A DNA stretch of 64,000 nucleotides from Euborellia annulipes (GCA_023213315.1 JAKCPI010001932.1:165350-229349), one strand, 5' to 3'; counted from the first letter of the stretch, positions 41,716-52,936 are shown. The notes: generated by a model from the letters alone, not told the origin. Numbers and translations: made by a program.

Positions 41716-42712
41716 AATAAATAAATAAATCCTTTTCTGAAAGGATTGAGATTGTCATGTGCTTTGTGGTCATTAATATCACTTGCATAAAAGAACAAAG
41801 GCTATCCAGGGGGGAGGGGAGGGGGCGGTGGGGGTAATCATTCTATATATTGTTTAATTCAATAAAGGCAGCCAGCCAGCCAGCCAGCCGGCACCCTCCT
41901 TATTAGTGAGGCTTTCAAACAAATTGGAAGATCAGTGACCTCGTATTATCGATCATAATAAATTAGTTTGTGGGGCTTTTATGGATCGATTTTCATAATT
42001 GCTCTAAAGAAATATGATATATTGAAGAATTTATTATTTCTTAATAAAAAAAATAAAAAATTGGAGAGACTTACGTAATATATTCAGATCTTTGAACCTA
42101 TTAATAGGCGTAGCTTAATTTAAAATGCCCTAAAATAAATTTATGAAATTTCAATGGGTTACCCCCTAATAAATAATAGAACAAAATTTAATGATAGTCT
42201 ACATTCAGAAAATGACAAAATTTTGCAAATTCTTTTATAGTTCTTTTCGTGTTTAGTCTTTGATGCTCAATTGCATCGTCCAATTTAAGTATGACTTAAA
42301 AAAAAATCAACAACATGGCAAAGTTGTAAATTTTACTGATATTCTGCTGATTTATTTTTTTAATTTAATAATATAAGACTTAAACGTATTTTTGCCATTT
42401 AGGAAGAAAAAAAGAAAAGAAGATTTATTTATTTTTATAGACACCTGTATGATGAAAAATTCAATCCTTTGACATAGGCAACCATCTTTACTTGTTGAAC
42501 TCAAAGGTTGTCTAAAAGAGGAATTTGATGGTATGTAAGTTACGAGTATGTGTGTGAGTTTATGAGACTAATTTAATCACATATGGGACAATGCAGAAGG
42601 GGAAACTATCCTCACCTGCAAATATGAATTTAATCTATGAATTTTTTGACAGCAGCATATTAATTCTCGTCTACAAAATATTTAAAAAAATTTAATCTAT
42701 GAGCTTAGATTT
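41716..42712. other. Unique DNA
   Basis: A (CAGC)n tract lies at about 41868-41890 and a purine-rich patch near 41810-41840. No gene or repeat end is recognised in the rest. Confidence 0.4.
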
Positions 42713-42767
42713 TACTTTCTTTGCCTATATATGTATATAAATATAAAGAGAAAGTAAAGAATTCATG

Positions 42768-42917
42768 TTAAGGTGCGCGTCTCGGGGTGCTAATTTTGGG
42801 AGATCCCAGCGGCCACAATTTTGAAGCCATCGACCTCAATTTTTTTAAAATTAAACCTATTTAAAATATCTACAACTTATAGAAGCCCTTTTTTTGATTT
42901 TCGAAAAAATAAAATTT
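42768..42917. mobile_element. TTAA-flanked MITE family T3, one end
   Basis: TTAAGGTGCGCGTCTCGGGG, then TCGACCTCAATTTTTTTAAA and CTACAACTTATAGAAGCCC match the right end of 24423-24819. The other half is missing. Confidence 0.8.
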
Positions 42918-43020
42918 TTTTTTCGATTTCGATGTTTTGAGGTCTCCTGAGTCCAAAATGTTGCAAAATTCTGTTTGTCTGGAAACAAAATATCTCAAGA
43001 ACGAAAAGAGCTAGGAGGTT

Positions 43021-43078
43021 ATTATTATTATTATTATAATTATTATTAAATACAAAAAAAGGCTGAGAACTTTACAGG
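43021..43078 (-). mobile_element. Very short 5'-truncated LINE-like tail
   Basis: On the minus strand, CCTGTAAAGTTCTCAGCC, TTTTTTTGTATTTAA and an (ATA)n tail. GGTT occurs on both sides (43015-43020 region and 43075-43078). The simple-repeat tail and a short duplication suggest a heavily 5'-truncated retroposon. Confidence 0.5.
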
Positions 43079-43529
43079 TTGAAATTTTATATTTAAGTTA
43101 GGCACCCCCATAGTACGTGACACCAGGCTTTTGAACAAAAACGACCAAAAAGTACTAGTACTTTACTGATGCAATTTTTCAGCTTTTTTCGCTCCAACAA
43201 TTTTGATTAAAATTCAAAAATCAATTATTTTTTAGATGCTCTTTAAAATGTATATTCTCATTTTTCCCTTGAAATATTATGAAGAACACTTTACTCTTGT
43301 GCTTCATAGGTTGGAATGGTTGCCTTGGTGACAAAATATAAATATTTGCTCATCTTTATAAATTTTAAAATATCGGCGGAAACCAAATATAAACCGACAC
43401 AAAAAATCTGACGTGACAAGCACAGAACACAACTTTCAATTACCGAAGGGTAAGAGAAATTTGTGTGTTGTGCGACCAGTCACACCAGATTAAAAAAAAT
43501 AGAATATTCTATATCTGTGATTCTTAAAA

Positions 43530-43612
43530 TCTTTATTGGGCCGGCGGCCTAGGATAAGGGTAGTCCACCCGCCGGGAGGTCCTGGTTCGACTCCAGGGGG
43601 TGCAATTTTGCC
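43530..43612 (+). repeat. tRNA-like SINE head or tRNA pseudogene (family 5)
   Basis: CCTAGGATAAGGGTAGTCC lies before GGTCCTGGTTCGACTCCAGG. GGTTCGACTCC is a perfect B box. A full acceptor stem cannot be drawn, so it is not called a tRNA gene. Confidence 0.5.
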
Positions 43613-43650
43613 AAATCTTACCCACAAACATATCTCGCAAACTTGCTATC

Positions 43651-44037
43651 TTAAGGTACGCGTCTCGAAAAACCGTTAAAACACGATTGACTCGAGGCGG
43701 CAAGAGATGGCGTTAGTGTTCCCCCATTGGAATACACGGAACTTGTTCCATTTCATTCTAGACTTTCCAGCTAATTAATTAAAGGCAAAAAATTAATTAT
43801 TTTTTAACACAATGATTACTAATTTAATTATCTACAACTTATAGAGCTCCTTTTTTAAAATATCTTTTATTTAATGCGATTAATCTAAAAATTTTTTTTT
43901 TTCGAAAATCAAAAAAAGGGCTCTATTATTTGTAGATATTTTAAATAGCTTTAATTTAAAAAAATTTGAGGTCGATAGCTTCAAAATTGTGGCCGCTGGA
44001 AAGTCCCAAAATTAGCACCCCGAGACGCGCACCTTAA
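43651..44037. mobile_element. TTAA-flanked MITE, family T3, complete
   Basis: TTAAGGTACGCGTCTCG and CGAGACGCGCACCTTAA. It is 387 bp, collinear with 24423-24819 (GGCGGCAAGAGATGGCGTTA shared). Confidence 0.9.
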
Positions 44038-44815
44038 ACGATATATTGAGTCTATTTGAGCATTGATTGAAAAAATTCTATCTTTTTCAAACAAGGCTCT
44101 ACCTAGTTAAAGTTTGCCACACTTGAAAGTTTATGTAGAACATGATTTACATAAACGAAAAGTGGTTGTTAAATATAAATAGTTATTCTTTAGAAATTTC
44201 ATTTTCTTCCGCAGATGCTATCTGTTTATTCTTTCCATGTTTGTAACCCTTATCTGACCATCGGCATATTGTAAAGGGCCTCAAAGGGCTCTCTCTCTCT
44301 GCTGGCCAAAAAAGGGTCTCGTTTAGAAAACCGGATTTTGATAAAAATCAAATTTCCGTTTCCTGTCATCTTGTCCTGATAACCATGGGAATGAATTTCG
44401 TTGAACGAGTTTAAAGAAAATCTCAACCTGCATCCCCCTCATGATCGGCGGAATGTCAATACAAATTAAGGAATGTTGTAGGGGGGAAAAAGTAAAGGGC
44501 GTGGCTTAACGCTTCTAAAAATATTCACTTAGTCTATTTGACAAAAAAAAAAACTAAATTAAAAATATATAAGCTCTTAAGTAGATTAAAAATCTTTTTT
44601 TTCTATAGAGTATTAATTTAAAAAATACGAGACCGTAGATACATGTACGAAAATGAGTGATTTAATATTCATTTGATTCCCCCAGAATTAGTGAAGTTAA
44701 CCAAAATTTGTCTTTGAGAGGCCTCAATTATACCTCATGGCACGCCACATCCTTTCGTGTGTTTGTAACATAAGTTTTGCCCTGAGATTTGGCATGGGGC
44801 TCCACGGAAAATATT
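44038..44815. other. Unique DNA
   Basis: A moderately GC-rich single-copy-looking patch at 44200-44470. No recognised coding frame. Confidence 0.35.
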
Positions 44816-45172
44816 AAGGGTGCGATTATGTTGGAGCTGCGATAAGCGATAAGAGCAGAGCTTCAATCAGCTCGCTCGTAGTGTTTACGATGGAGCTGCG
44901 ATAATAGCAAAGACAAAGGCAGGTGTCGAAAGAGTTTAAACTGTTTTTAATCGCTATAAATTGGTATTTGCTTCAAGATATTAATAGAAATCGTGAATAT
45001 TGGTGTGGATGGGGCTGATCGGAGGTGAAGATTTTGATGTCTGCATAATGTTACAATTGACAGAGAAGGTTTTGAACATAACCTCGTATTTTAAAAATAT
45101 ATACTGTCAAAATTCACTTTGATTTTAAATAAATATATTAAATATATTTTAACTGTTAAATTTATTAATATA

Positions 45173-45335
45173 TTAAGGTTTTTCGGACAGTACCTCGTAA
45201 GTCATAATAGAATCTAAATTTTTTTACTTTCTCGTATAGGGAAAGTATTGTAATCGTAAAAAAATTCGACTTCGAGATTTTGATGTTTCTCCACGTTTTA
45301 GACCTCCCTGAGTCCAAAAATACCATTTTTGGCAT

Positions 45336-45373
<38 letters not shown>

Positions 45374-45979
45374 CACGATTGCTTAAAAACCAAAGCAGCT
45401 AGATAGATGAAATTTGGTATATGCTCCTTACACTAAAATTGTAGATTTCTATCAACTTTTGGAGTAAATACGTCACTTGGAAGTAGTACTTTACTTAAAA
45501 AGTTTTTTCAAAAATTTTGAAATTTTCAATTTTTTTCTTATATTATGATAAAATACTCAATTTTAAAAAGTTTTTATTCTTTGACATTTTTTCGAAAACA
45601 GAATAGTTTTTGAAATAATCAAAGAAGAAAAAGAAAATTTTCGTTAATTTTGATAAAAAATCAAAACAAAATCATACAGGTGTCATTACAAAAAGGGTAA
45701 ATATAAACAAATGAATTTGTTTATTCCTCGGAAGTGAATTGATTTTTTTTTTTTTTTACCTATTGCAGATGTGGCTATATAATTCGATATGCGTGCGTTT
45801 CGTCGATATTCCGCATAGGTTACATGTTAAATTTCAATTTTTTAAAAATTAATTACACGATAACCCTGGGTCAGATCTGCTTCAAAATTTTATTTTAATC
45901 GTATGTGATAGTGATTCATAACATATTAAAAAATTAGCTTTTAATCTAATAAAGTGCTTTAATGTCCGAACAACCTTAA
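45173..45979. mobile_element. TTAA-flanked element, family T2
   Basis: TTAAGGTTTTTCGGACA and TGTCCGAACAACCTTAA. It shares ACTTACGAGGTACTG-type and CATATCGAATTATATAGCC-type segments with 23314-24426 in the opposite orientation. An old relative of the two-hairpin element is nested inside. Confidence 0.8.
45227..45545 (-). repeat. Diverged relative of the two-hairpin element
   Basis: ACTTTCTCGTATAGGGAAAG (a much shorter terminal hairpin), then ATTCGACTTCGAGATTTTGA, CACGTTTTAGACCTCCCTGA, a (GT)n tract at 45338-45371, and AAGTAGTACTTTACTT. The order of motifs equals that of minus-strand two-hairpin copies, but identity is clearly lower. It reads as an older or parental subfamily. Confidence 0.7.
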
Positions 45980-46430
45980 ATTAAATAAAAGCATTTAATT
46001 AAAATAGCCTAAATTAATTTATTAATAAATTTGTTTATTAATTAAACCATTATTAAGATTATTATATATTAATTTATAAATATTTTAAATATAAATAGAT
46101 TAAAAGTTGATTGAATTGAAGTGGCAGAAAAACGTCAAACAAATAGTAAGTAAATCTATTTATTTTAAATTAAAAAAAAAATACTGTAGATTAACTTACA
46201 ATTTGTGTTTTTTGTACCATTTCATTCAATAGTTTGTCTAGAAAAAATATATTATGAAAATTTTTCTCTTTTTTTTTATTCCCCAATGAGGGCCTAGAAA
46301 TACTTTACTTATTAAAACTTCTATATCCATCTCCGATCAGAGTGTCGATAAGAGCAAAGAAAATGAATCGGGATCAAAGAAGGATTCTCAGCGCAGCTCC
46401 AATATAAACAGCTCTATTCAAAAGCATTTT

Positions 46431-47604
46431 TACTTTCTCTTACCTATGTATATTCTTATTCTTTATATATATAATTCTTCTGTACGTGTGTATGTGACTG
46501 AACTCCTTCTAAACGACTGAACCAATTATGATGAAATTTTCTGTGTATGTTTGTGAGAGTCCCGGACAAGTTTTGTTTCACAAATAACAATAAGTTAATG
46601 AGTAATTAACCGTTAAAATAAGAAAAAAATAAAAATTAGGAGAAATAGTTGCCATGGTAACAAAATATAAATATTTACCCATGTTTACGATTTTTTATTA
46701 TTTATTTACATTTTGAATTCTAAAATATCGGCGTGTCTGTGTACCGGGAGAGTCCCGGAAAGGATATTATTCACAAAAAATCTTAAGTTCATGAATAATT
46801 AACCGTTAAAATAATTTCTATATATAAAAATGAAAAGGGAAAATGTATGTACCGGTATGTATATAAGCCGAAGGCGAGCAAGGGGGTCCAGGGGCGCAGC
46901 CCCGGCTAGACGGAAGCCCCGCCGAAGGCGGGGCTTTGCGTCTAGTATGTAATATATATATAGAGAGAAAGTATTGGATTCATGTCAAAAATTCGATGTC
47001 GAGATTTTGATGGATCTTCACGTTTTGAGGTCCCCTGAATCCAAAAAAGTGGTTTTCGCGACATGGTCTGTCTGTGTGTGTGTGTGTGGGTGGGTGGGTG
47101 GGTGTGTGTGTGTGTTCAATTTTAAGCATGAAGGAATTGAGCTAGGAGGTTGAAATTTTATAATTAAGTTAAACACCCCCCGGGACCGGAAAAATAAGCT
47201 TTTAATCGAAATCGGCCAAAGAGTACTAGTACTTTACTGATGTACTTTTTCAGTTTTTTTCGATTTTCTCAAAATTTGCTCCAACGATTTTTTTTTAAAA
47301 TTCAAAAAAACAATTATTTTTTAGATTCTCTATAAAATGTATATTCTCATTTTGTGATTGAAATCTTCTGAAGACCACTTTACTCTTGTATTTCATAGGG
47401 AAGATAGGAGAAATGGTTGCCATGGTAACAAAATATAAATATTTTCCCATACTTATAAATTTTACATCTGAATTCATATGTTCCGTACTGTCGGGAACTA
47501 AATATATGTCGACACAAAAAATCTGGTGTGACAAGCACAGAACACAACTTTCGATTACCGAAGGTAAGAGAAAGTTGTGTGCTGTGCGCCAGTCACACCA
47601 GATT
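46431..47604 (-). mobile_element. Two-hairpin element split by a Helitron
   Basis: TTACTTTCTCTTACCTATGT at 46431, interrupted at 46452, resumes at 46946 with TATGTAATATATATATAGAG and runs to CACACCAGATTTTT at 47604. X-box-like site at 47416-47429. The microsatellite is GT/GGGT. Removing the insert restores the sequence seen at 38350. Confidence 0.9.
46453..46945 (+). mobile_element. Non-autonomous Helitron with clean empty-site evidence
   Basis: The 3' end is the hairpin AGCCCCGCC-GAA-GGCGGGGCT, then TTGCGT and CTAG at 46942-46945, followed by T. The 5' end is (T)TCTTATTCTTTATAT. It sits between A and T of the two-hairpin 3' hairpin with no duplication, as Helitrons do. About 40 bases near 46640-46682 (GTTGCCATGGTAACAAAATA...) match the two-hairpin body, which suggests captured sequence. 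Confidence 0.85.
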
Positions 47605-47675
47605 TTTATATTTTCTTTGCTATGCCTAATTGACTCTCTTATCGCTTATCGCAGCTCCAACATAAACGCACCCTA

Positions 47676-48224
47676 AGGAATAAGGAGGCCTTGAGTTCTC
47701 AAGGACTTTAATGCAGGGTTCCATTATCCTTAAGATAAGGCTCGACTCTGAATCCGGGTATTAAATACAAATGAATTGATTTATTTATTATATTAGAATT
47801 TATTCTATTCACTTCTTGCGAACTTCACTCTTTTGTTAACATTTTTGTTTTTTTAACCCAGAGAGAATTTCATTAGCGAAAATATTAATTTGGAATCAAT
47901 TCTGATTGAAGATATTTATTTATTCAATCAATTTCAATCTCCCTGAAAACGTAATCAATATCCAAAGCTATTAGCACATTTCTGAATGACATTCAAAAAC
48001 TAATCACGAAAAATATTTTAAATACACAAAAATTTTTTTTTACAAAATAAAAAAAAAAAAAATTATTCAATTGATGTGGTAGTAGAGGTTTTATATTGAA
48101 AATCCAATAATGGAATATTTCGAATAAAAAGCAAATGCCGCCAATAATATTTCATATAGGCCTAAATGTAGAGAAAAAAAAATAGAGATGAATGCAAACA
48201 TAGAACATTGCAGGGGGAATTTTT
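47676..48224. other. AT-rich unique DNA
   Basis: Nothing recognised. Confidence 0.45.
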
Positions 48225-48225
48225 G

Positions 48226-48745
48226 TTACTTTCTCTTACCTATATAAGTAATATATAGAGAGAAAGTATTGGATTCATGTCAAAAATTCGATCTCGAGAT
48301 TTTGATGGATCTTCACGTTTTGAGGCCCCTGAACCCAAAAAGTGGTTTTCGCGGCATGGTCTGTCTGTCTGTGTGTCTGTGAACAAAATAACTCAAGAAC
48401 GGAAAGAGCTAGGAGGCTGAAATTTTATATTTAAGTTAGGCACACCTCTGGGAAGTAACACAAAGCTTTTGAATAAAATCGGCCAAAGAATACTAGTACT
48501 TTACTGATGTAATTTTTCAGTTTTTTCGATTATTCTCAAAATTCGCTCTAACGATTTTGATTAAAATTCAAAAATCAATTATTTTTTAAATGCTCTTTAA
48601 AATGAATTTTCTCATTTTGCCATTGAACTCTTGTGAAGACCACTTTACTCTTGTACTTAACAGGAAAGATACGAGAAATGGTTGCTATGTTAACAAAATA
48701 TAAATAAATATTTTCCCATACTATTAAATTTTACATCTTACAATA
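48226..48745 (-). mobile_element. Two-hairpin element, 3' four-fifths
   Basis: TTACTTTCTCTTACCTATAT ... AAGAATACTAGTACTTTACT ... CCCATACTATTAAATTTTAC. It ends beside the SINE at 48767. A 5' hairpin in the same orientation lies beyond the SINE at 49552-49637, so the SINE and its LTR probably interrupt this copy. Confidence 0.75.
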
Positions 48746-48766
48746 CATTTTAATATATTGGCACCT

Positions 48767-49535
48767 TCGGGCTTGGGCTAGGGGTTAGCGTTCTAATCTC
48801 GTATACTAAAAGTCGCGGGTTCGGACCCCAGGCAGTCTGAAGATTTTATTTAAACATTTATTTATTTATTTTATTTATTTAATTATTTAAAAAACCCACA
48901 AAAAAATTTCCATTTGCATACTAAATGGCTTAAATAAGAATTGTTAGAATGTACACGTGGAGTAAGAGTGTTAGTGTTAACATTGGACTCCACGAAAGAG
49001 GAATTTCATACATCATCAATATTGCAAGAAAGCTCACCCATCCTTTTATAAAATAAAGGTAGTCTTAAAAGCCAGTCTTGAAATATCCTTTGGAAGGTGG
49101 GAACTAATATTTGAAAAGTCTCGAAAAACCTTTGAAGAGAGTTTGAAAAACATTTGAACATTTGAGACTCCGGAGCTTTTTGGCTTCGACGAAATTTGAT
49201 AGATTGTGAATCCAAATTTGTCATAAGAAGAAAATTTGTGCTTTCGACGTCACCTCTAACTTTAATAAATACATACACTTAATCTATAAATATATAAAAT
49301 TTAGTTATTTTATTTATCATCCCAATCCCAATCATCAGCAAAGAACAATCCTCCGGGGAGACAGTCTTCCAAACAACATCCAGGAAGTCAAAGCGTACCC
49401 CCAACAGAATGCCTAGACCCCAAATAGATATATTAAACATACGAGGTATAAGAAGTCTTAAATGGCCAGAGTTGCCGAAAAGACTGTATGAATGGTAGTG
49501 TGAGTGGGAAAAAAAGTATGTGTTTAAAAAAAAAA
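48767..49535 (+). mobile_element. tRNA-derived SINE family 1, degenerate, split by a solo LTR
   Basis: CCTTCGGGCTTGGGCTAGGG, GTTAGCGTTCTAATCTCG, GCGGGTTCGGACCCCAGG, an AT-rich expansion, then AAATGGCTTAAATAAGAAT. After the LTR: GAATGCCTAGACC, AGTCTTAAATGGCC and poly(A). Confidence 0.8.
48942..49406. mobile_element. Probable solo LTR
   Basis: A 465-bp insertion begins TGTTAGAATG and ends CCCCCAACA (TG...CA with short TGTT/AACA inversion). It is flanked by GAAT (48938-48941 and 49407-49410) inside a SINE whose uninterrupted consensus is AAATAAGAATGCCTGG. AATAAA at 49264-49269 could be a poly(A) signal in plus orientation. Two minus-strand frames of about 90-100 codons overlap or cross it and are not recognised. 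It is likely a solo LTR of a Gypsy-like element, by recombination. Confidence 0.7.
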
Positions 49536-49551
49536 TTTTTTTAATTAAACA

Positions 49552-49637
49552 TATGTCGACACAAAAAATCTGGTGTGGACGGAACACAACTTTCGATTGC
49601 CGAAGAGAAAGTTGTGCGACCAGTCACACCAGATTTT
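49552..49637 (-). repeat. Two-hairpin 5' hairpin (minus)
   Basis: CATATGTCGACACAAAAAAT, CTGGTGTGGACGG ... GACCAGTCACACCAGATTTT. This is the missing end of the copy at 48226. Confidence 0.75.
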
Positions 49638-49659
49638 TTTTTTCAAATCGTTTCTAAAA

Positions 49660-49713
49660 TAAACCTCAATAGCAAGGGTCTACCGAAGGCGGGCGGGCGG
49701 CCCTTTTGACTAG
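49660..49713 (+). mobile_element. Possible Helitron 3' end
   Basis: GGGTCTACCGAAGGCGGGCG followed by GGCGGCCCTTTTGA and CTAG (49710-49713), then T. The stem is imperfect, so this is weaker than the ends at 22643, 46942 and 56798. Confidence 0.4.
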
Positions 49714-50354
49714 TCTAATTTCTATATCTATATTTAAATTTCCATCATGATATCGAATCAAATCATGTGAACCTATTAAAGTCCTAATATGATTATATTA
49801 TAACTAATATAATAAATTTAGAGACAAATACGATTTTCCCAGAAAACAATTAAAGATGAAAAGAGAAAGACTTCAGAGAGAAATGAAGGGTGGGGGGTGG
49901 GGGGGTTAAATTTTGCTAATAAGAGGGGCTATTAACTAACTGAGTGTTATGAGATACACTGGCAATGTCTCTGTATTGGTTTGCTTTGAGGAAACCCCTC
50001 CCCACACACACACACACACACACACAAACAAGGCTAATTTGCTTTTTGCCGCCCCCTCGCTTTATCAATTAGCTTGCAAAGGTCTGGTGGGGGTTGTCTT
50101 TGCTTTGAAGACACGTGACTTCGATGCTTGTATGTGCGTATTTAGGGAATCTCTGACTGTCTCTCTCTCTCTCTCTCTCTCTCTCTTTCAAAGTACAACT
50201 TGAAAAGGTAGCTATTTAAAAGGAGTCGGTTCAAATGGGGCCACTTTGCGTTCGGATAAATTTCATATAAAAAGATTAAATATGAAAAGCACATTGAAAT
50301 TTTTTTTTTTTCTTATACTTCAAAAAGATTTACGGCGCTTCGTGTAAATATTGA
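49714..50354. other. Unique DNA with CA and CT tracts
   Basis: (CA)n at about 50004-50028 and (CT)n at 50158-50187 flank a GC-moderate single-copy-looking patch. The 84-codon frame here depends on these tracts and is not recognised. Confidence 0.4.
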
Positions 50355-51190
50355 TTTTTACTTCTCTTATTTATGTTAATATATATAGAGAGAAGTATTG
50401 GATTCATGTCAAAAATTTGATGTCGAGATTTTGATGGATATACACGTTTTGAGGTCCCCTGAATCCAAAAATTAAAACTGACTGTGAACAAAATATCTCA
50501 AGAACGAAAAGAGCTAGGTGTAATTGTATATTTAAATTAAGGCACCCCCATGGGACGTGACACGAAGCTTTTGAACAAAATCAGCCAAAGAGTACTAGTA
50601 CTTTACTGATGCACTTTTTCAGTTTTTTTTTTCGATTTTCTCAAAATTCTGCTCCAACGATTTTGATTAAAATTCAAAAATCAATTACTTTTTAGATGCT
50701 CTTTAAAATGTATATTCTCATTTTGTCGATTGAAATCTTCTGAAGACCACTTTACTCTTGTATTTCATAGAAAGGTTAGAAGAAATGGTTGCTATGGTAA
50801 CAAAATATAAATATTATATCTATCGAATGTATCGTACTGTCGGAAACTAAATATATTATTTTGAAAGTAGTGTAAGTCCATATAAAAAAAAAATGAGATA
50901 TCACATAATTTATGCTTAAATTAATGTAAATTTTCTATGTATATCTAGCTAGTTATAAATTTCTTAAAAAATAAAATGTTTTGTACAATTGAAAATTGGT
51001 CGGTAAATAGATTCTTTAATAAATAAATATGTTAACCTTACATTTTCTCCAAACAATAGAAAATGGACTTACACCACTTTCAAAATAAACGGTCCATATG
51101 TTGACACAAAAAATCTGGTGTGACAAGCCCAGAACACAACTTTCAACCGAGAGAAAGTTGTGTGCTGTGCAACCAATCACACCAGATTCT
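50355..51190 (-). mobile_element. Two-hairpin element interrupted by a small TIR insert
   Basis: ACTTCTCTTATTTATGTTAA ... AAGAGTACTAGTACTTTACT, X-box-like GTTGCTATGGTAAC at 50788, and CGGAAACTAAATAT. After the insert it continues CATATGTTGACACAAAAAAT through the hairpin to CACACCAGATT at 51188. Confidence 0.8.
50868..51088. mobile_element. Small MITE, ATTTTGAAAGTAG ends
   Basis: ATTTTGAAAGTAGTGTAAGT followed by CCATAT is inverted at 51058-51085 (GGACTTACACCACTTTCAAA). It is about 220 bp, AT-rich inside, and interrupts a two-hairpin copy. The superfamily is open. Confidence 0.7.
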
Positions 51191-51693
51191 GTCTGTGTGT
51201 GAACAAAATATCTCAAGAACGAAAAGAGCTAGGAGGCTGAAATTTTATATTTAACTTAAACACCCCCGGGACCGGAAAAATAAGCTTTTAATCAAAATCG
51301 GCCAAAGAGTACTAGTACTTTACTGATGTACTTTTTCAGTTTTTTTCGATTTTCTCAAAATTTGCTCCAACGACTTTTTTTTAAATTCAAAAATCAATTA
51401 TTTTTTAGATGCTCTTTAAAATGTATATTCTCATTTTGCTATTGAAATCTTCTGAAGACCACTTTACTCTTGTGTTTCATAGGAAAGATAGGAAAAATGG
51501 TTGCCATGGTAACAAAATATAAATATTTTCCCATACTTATAAATTTTACATCTGAATTCAAATGTTCCGTACTGTCGGGAACTAAATATATGTCGACACA
51601 AAAAATCTGGTGTGACAAGCACAGAATACAACTTTCGATTACCGAAGGTTAGAGAAACTTGTGTGCTGTGCGCCTGTCACACCAGATTTTTTA
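51189..51693 (-). mobile_element. Two-hairpin element, 5' part, directly behind another copy
   Basis: It begins in the middle of the element (CTGTCTGTGTGTGAACAAAA) fused to the hairpin end of the previous copy, and runs to CACACCAGATTTTTT. X-box-like site at 51500-51513. Confidence 0.8.
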
Positions 51694-52490
51694 TATTTTT
51701 AGGTCTTAAATCAACGTGGGTTGAGTGAGATTTGTTCGATTTCGCAATTATACAAAGCGTGTAGTGGGGGATATTTACTTTTTTTGTTTCCTTTAATGAA
51801 CTTATTTGAAAATATTAAATATTTTAATAGCGTCTTTAAACGGAATTCAGTGACACCGGCGTTTTTTTTTCTTTTTCTAATTAAATAGTAATTTATTTAT
51901 TTGGTTTTTATCGCGGGGACTTTGTTTAAATTTTTCAAGTGGATTTTCTTCCGCCCATATGCAGACATGAAAGCAATCTGGCCGCCGCCTCGTAAGAAAA
52001 GAGTTGGGCCCCCCCCCTCGGGGGCAATTCGACCACACGGGTGGCATAAGGAGGGGGGGGGATTACTCACCAAGCCGCCTCCTTTGATCTTCCGCCGACA
52101 ATTCGTCATGCTCCATGTCGAAATGACGTCAGGACGTCTCAATAGAGAGGCCCAACAAATGAACACAAATTACTTCTTATTAGAACGAACGCCTTTTTTA
52201 CAAGTGTGAATTTTATTTTATTTTTTTTTATTGAAAAAAATAAAAAGCTAATCACATTTTTCACTTTGGGGGAAAAATGTCAAGGAAATATTTCTACTAA
52301 GCTGCTGAATCGAATCTTTTTAAAGGCTTTTTTTTGTCTGAAAATTGTATTCTTTATCTTTAAAAGACGTGGAAAAATATAAACGTATAGAGAAGGGTGG
52401 GAAATTGCGGACGCTTCAGGGAAATAACGTGTAGACCTGCTTCATTAGAACTAATCAGTTTGACTTTATCTATACTATTGTTTATTGTAA
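51694..52490. other. Unique DNA with a GC-rich island (51900-52180)
   Basis: The island has C7 and G8 runs and about even base composition, and is not repeated in the window. Frames of 89-102 codons exist on both strands; the plus frame would use a TTG start. None is recognised. Confidence 0.35.
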
Positions 52491-52936
52491 AATCTGGTGT
52501 GGCTGACGACAGCACACAACTTTCTCTTACCTTCGGTAATCGAAAGTTGTGTTCTGTGCTTGTCACACCAGATTTTTGTGCCGACATATTTAGTTTCCGA
52601 CAGTACGTATTCGAATTTCAAGATGTAAAATTTATAAGTATTATGGGAAAATATTTATATTTTGTTACCACCTTCCTATGAAGTACAAGAGTAAAGTGGT
52701 CTTCAGAAGGCAAAATGAGAATATACATTTTAAAGAGCATCAAAAAATTAATTGATTTTTGAATTTTAAACAAAAGCGAATTTTGAGAAAAACGAAAAAA
52801 ACTGAAAAAGTACATCAGTAAAGTACTAGTACTCTTTAACCGATCTTGTTTAAAAGCTTATTTTCACGTTCTAGGAGGGTGTCTAACTTAAATATAAAAT
52901 TTCAACCTCCTAGCTCAATTCGTTCATTCTTTAAAA

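Larger units (their letters stand above)
42713..43492 (-). mobile_element. Two-hairpin element with two nested insertions
   Basis: It runs TACTTTCTTTGCCTATATAT ... AAAGAGAAAGTAAAGAATTC, then a T3 MITE end (42768-42917). It resumes at CGATGTTTTGAGGTCTCC and continues through AAAAGTACTAGTACTTTACT to the 5' hairpin ending CACACCAGATT at 43492. A 58-base retroposon tail is inserted at 43021. Confidence 0.8.
44816..47675. mobile_element. 2.86-kb composite with 35-40 base TIRs
   Basis: GGGTGCGATTATGTTGGAGC continuing TGCGATAAGCGATAAGAG is inverted at 47630-47673 (CTCTTATCGCTTATCGCAGC ... AACGCACCC). A partial end-like unit is also inside at 46335-46415 (GCGCAGCTCCAATATAAACA). A T2 element (45173-45979) and a two-hairpin element with a Helitron (46431-47604) are nested within. 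The target duplication is not clear, so the superfamily is left open. Confidence 0.7.

Noticed and set aside
43530..43612. Functional tRNA gene
   Set aside because: Good B box, but no complete cloverleaf or acceptor stem could be drawn; SINE or pseudogene is more likely.
44816..47675. piggyBac assignment for the 2.86-kb TIR element because TTAA precedes its left end
   Set aside because: The right end is followed by TAAG, not TTAA, so the TTAA on the left is not a duplication.
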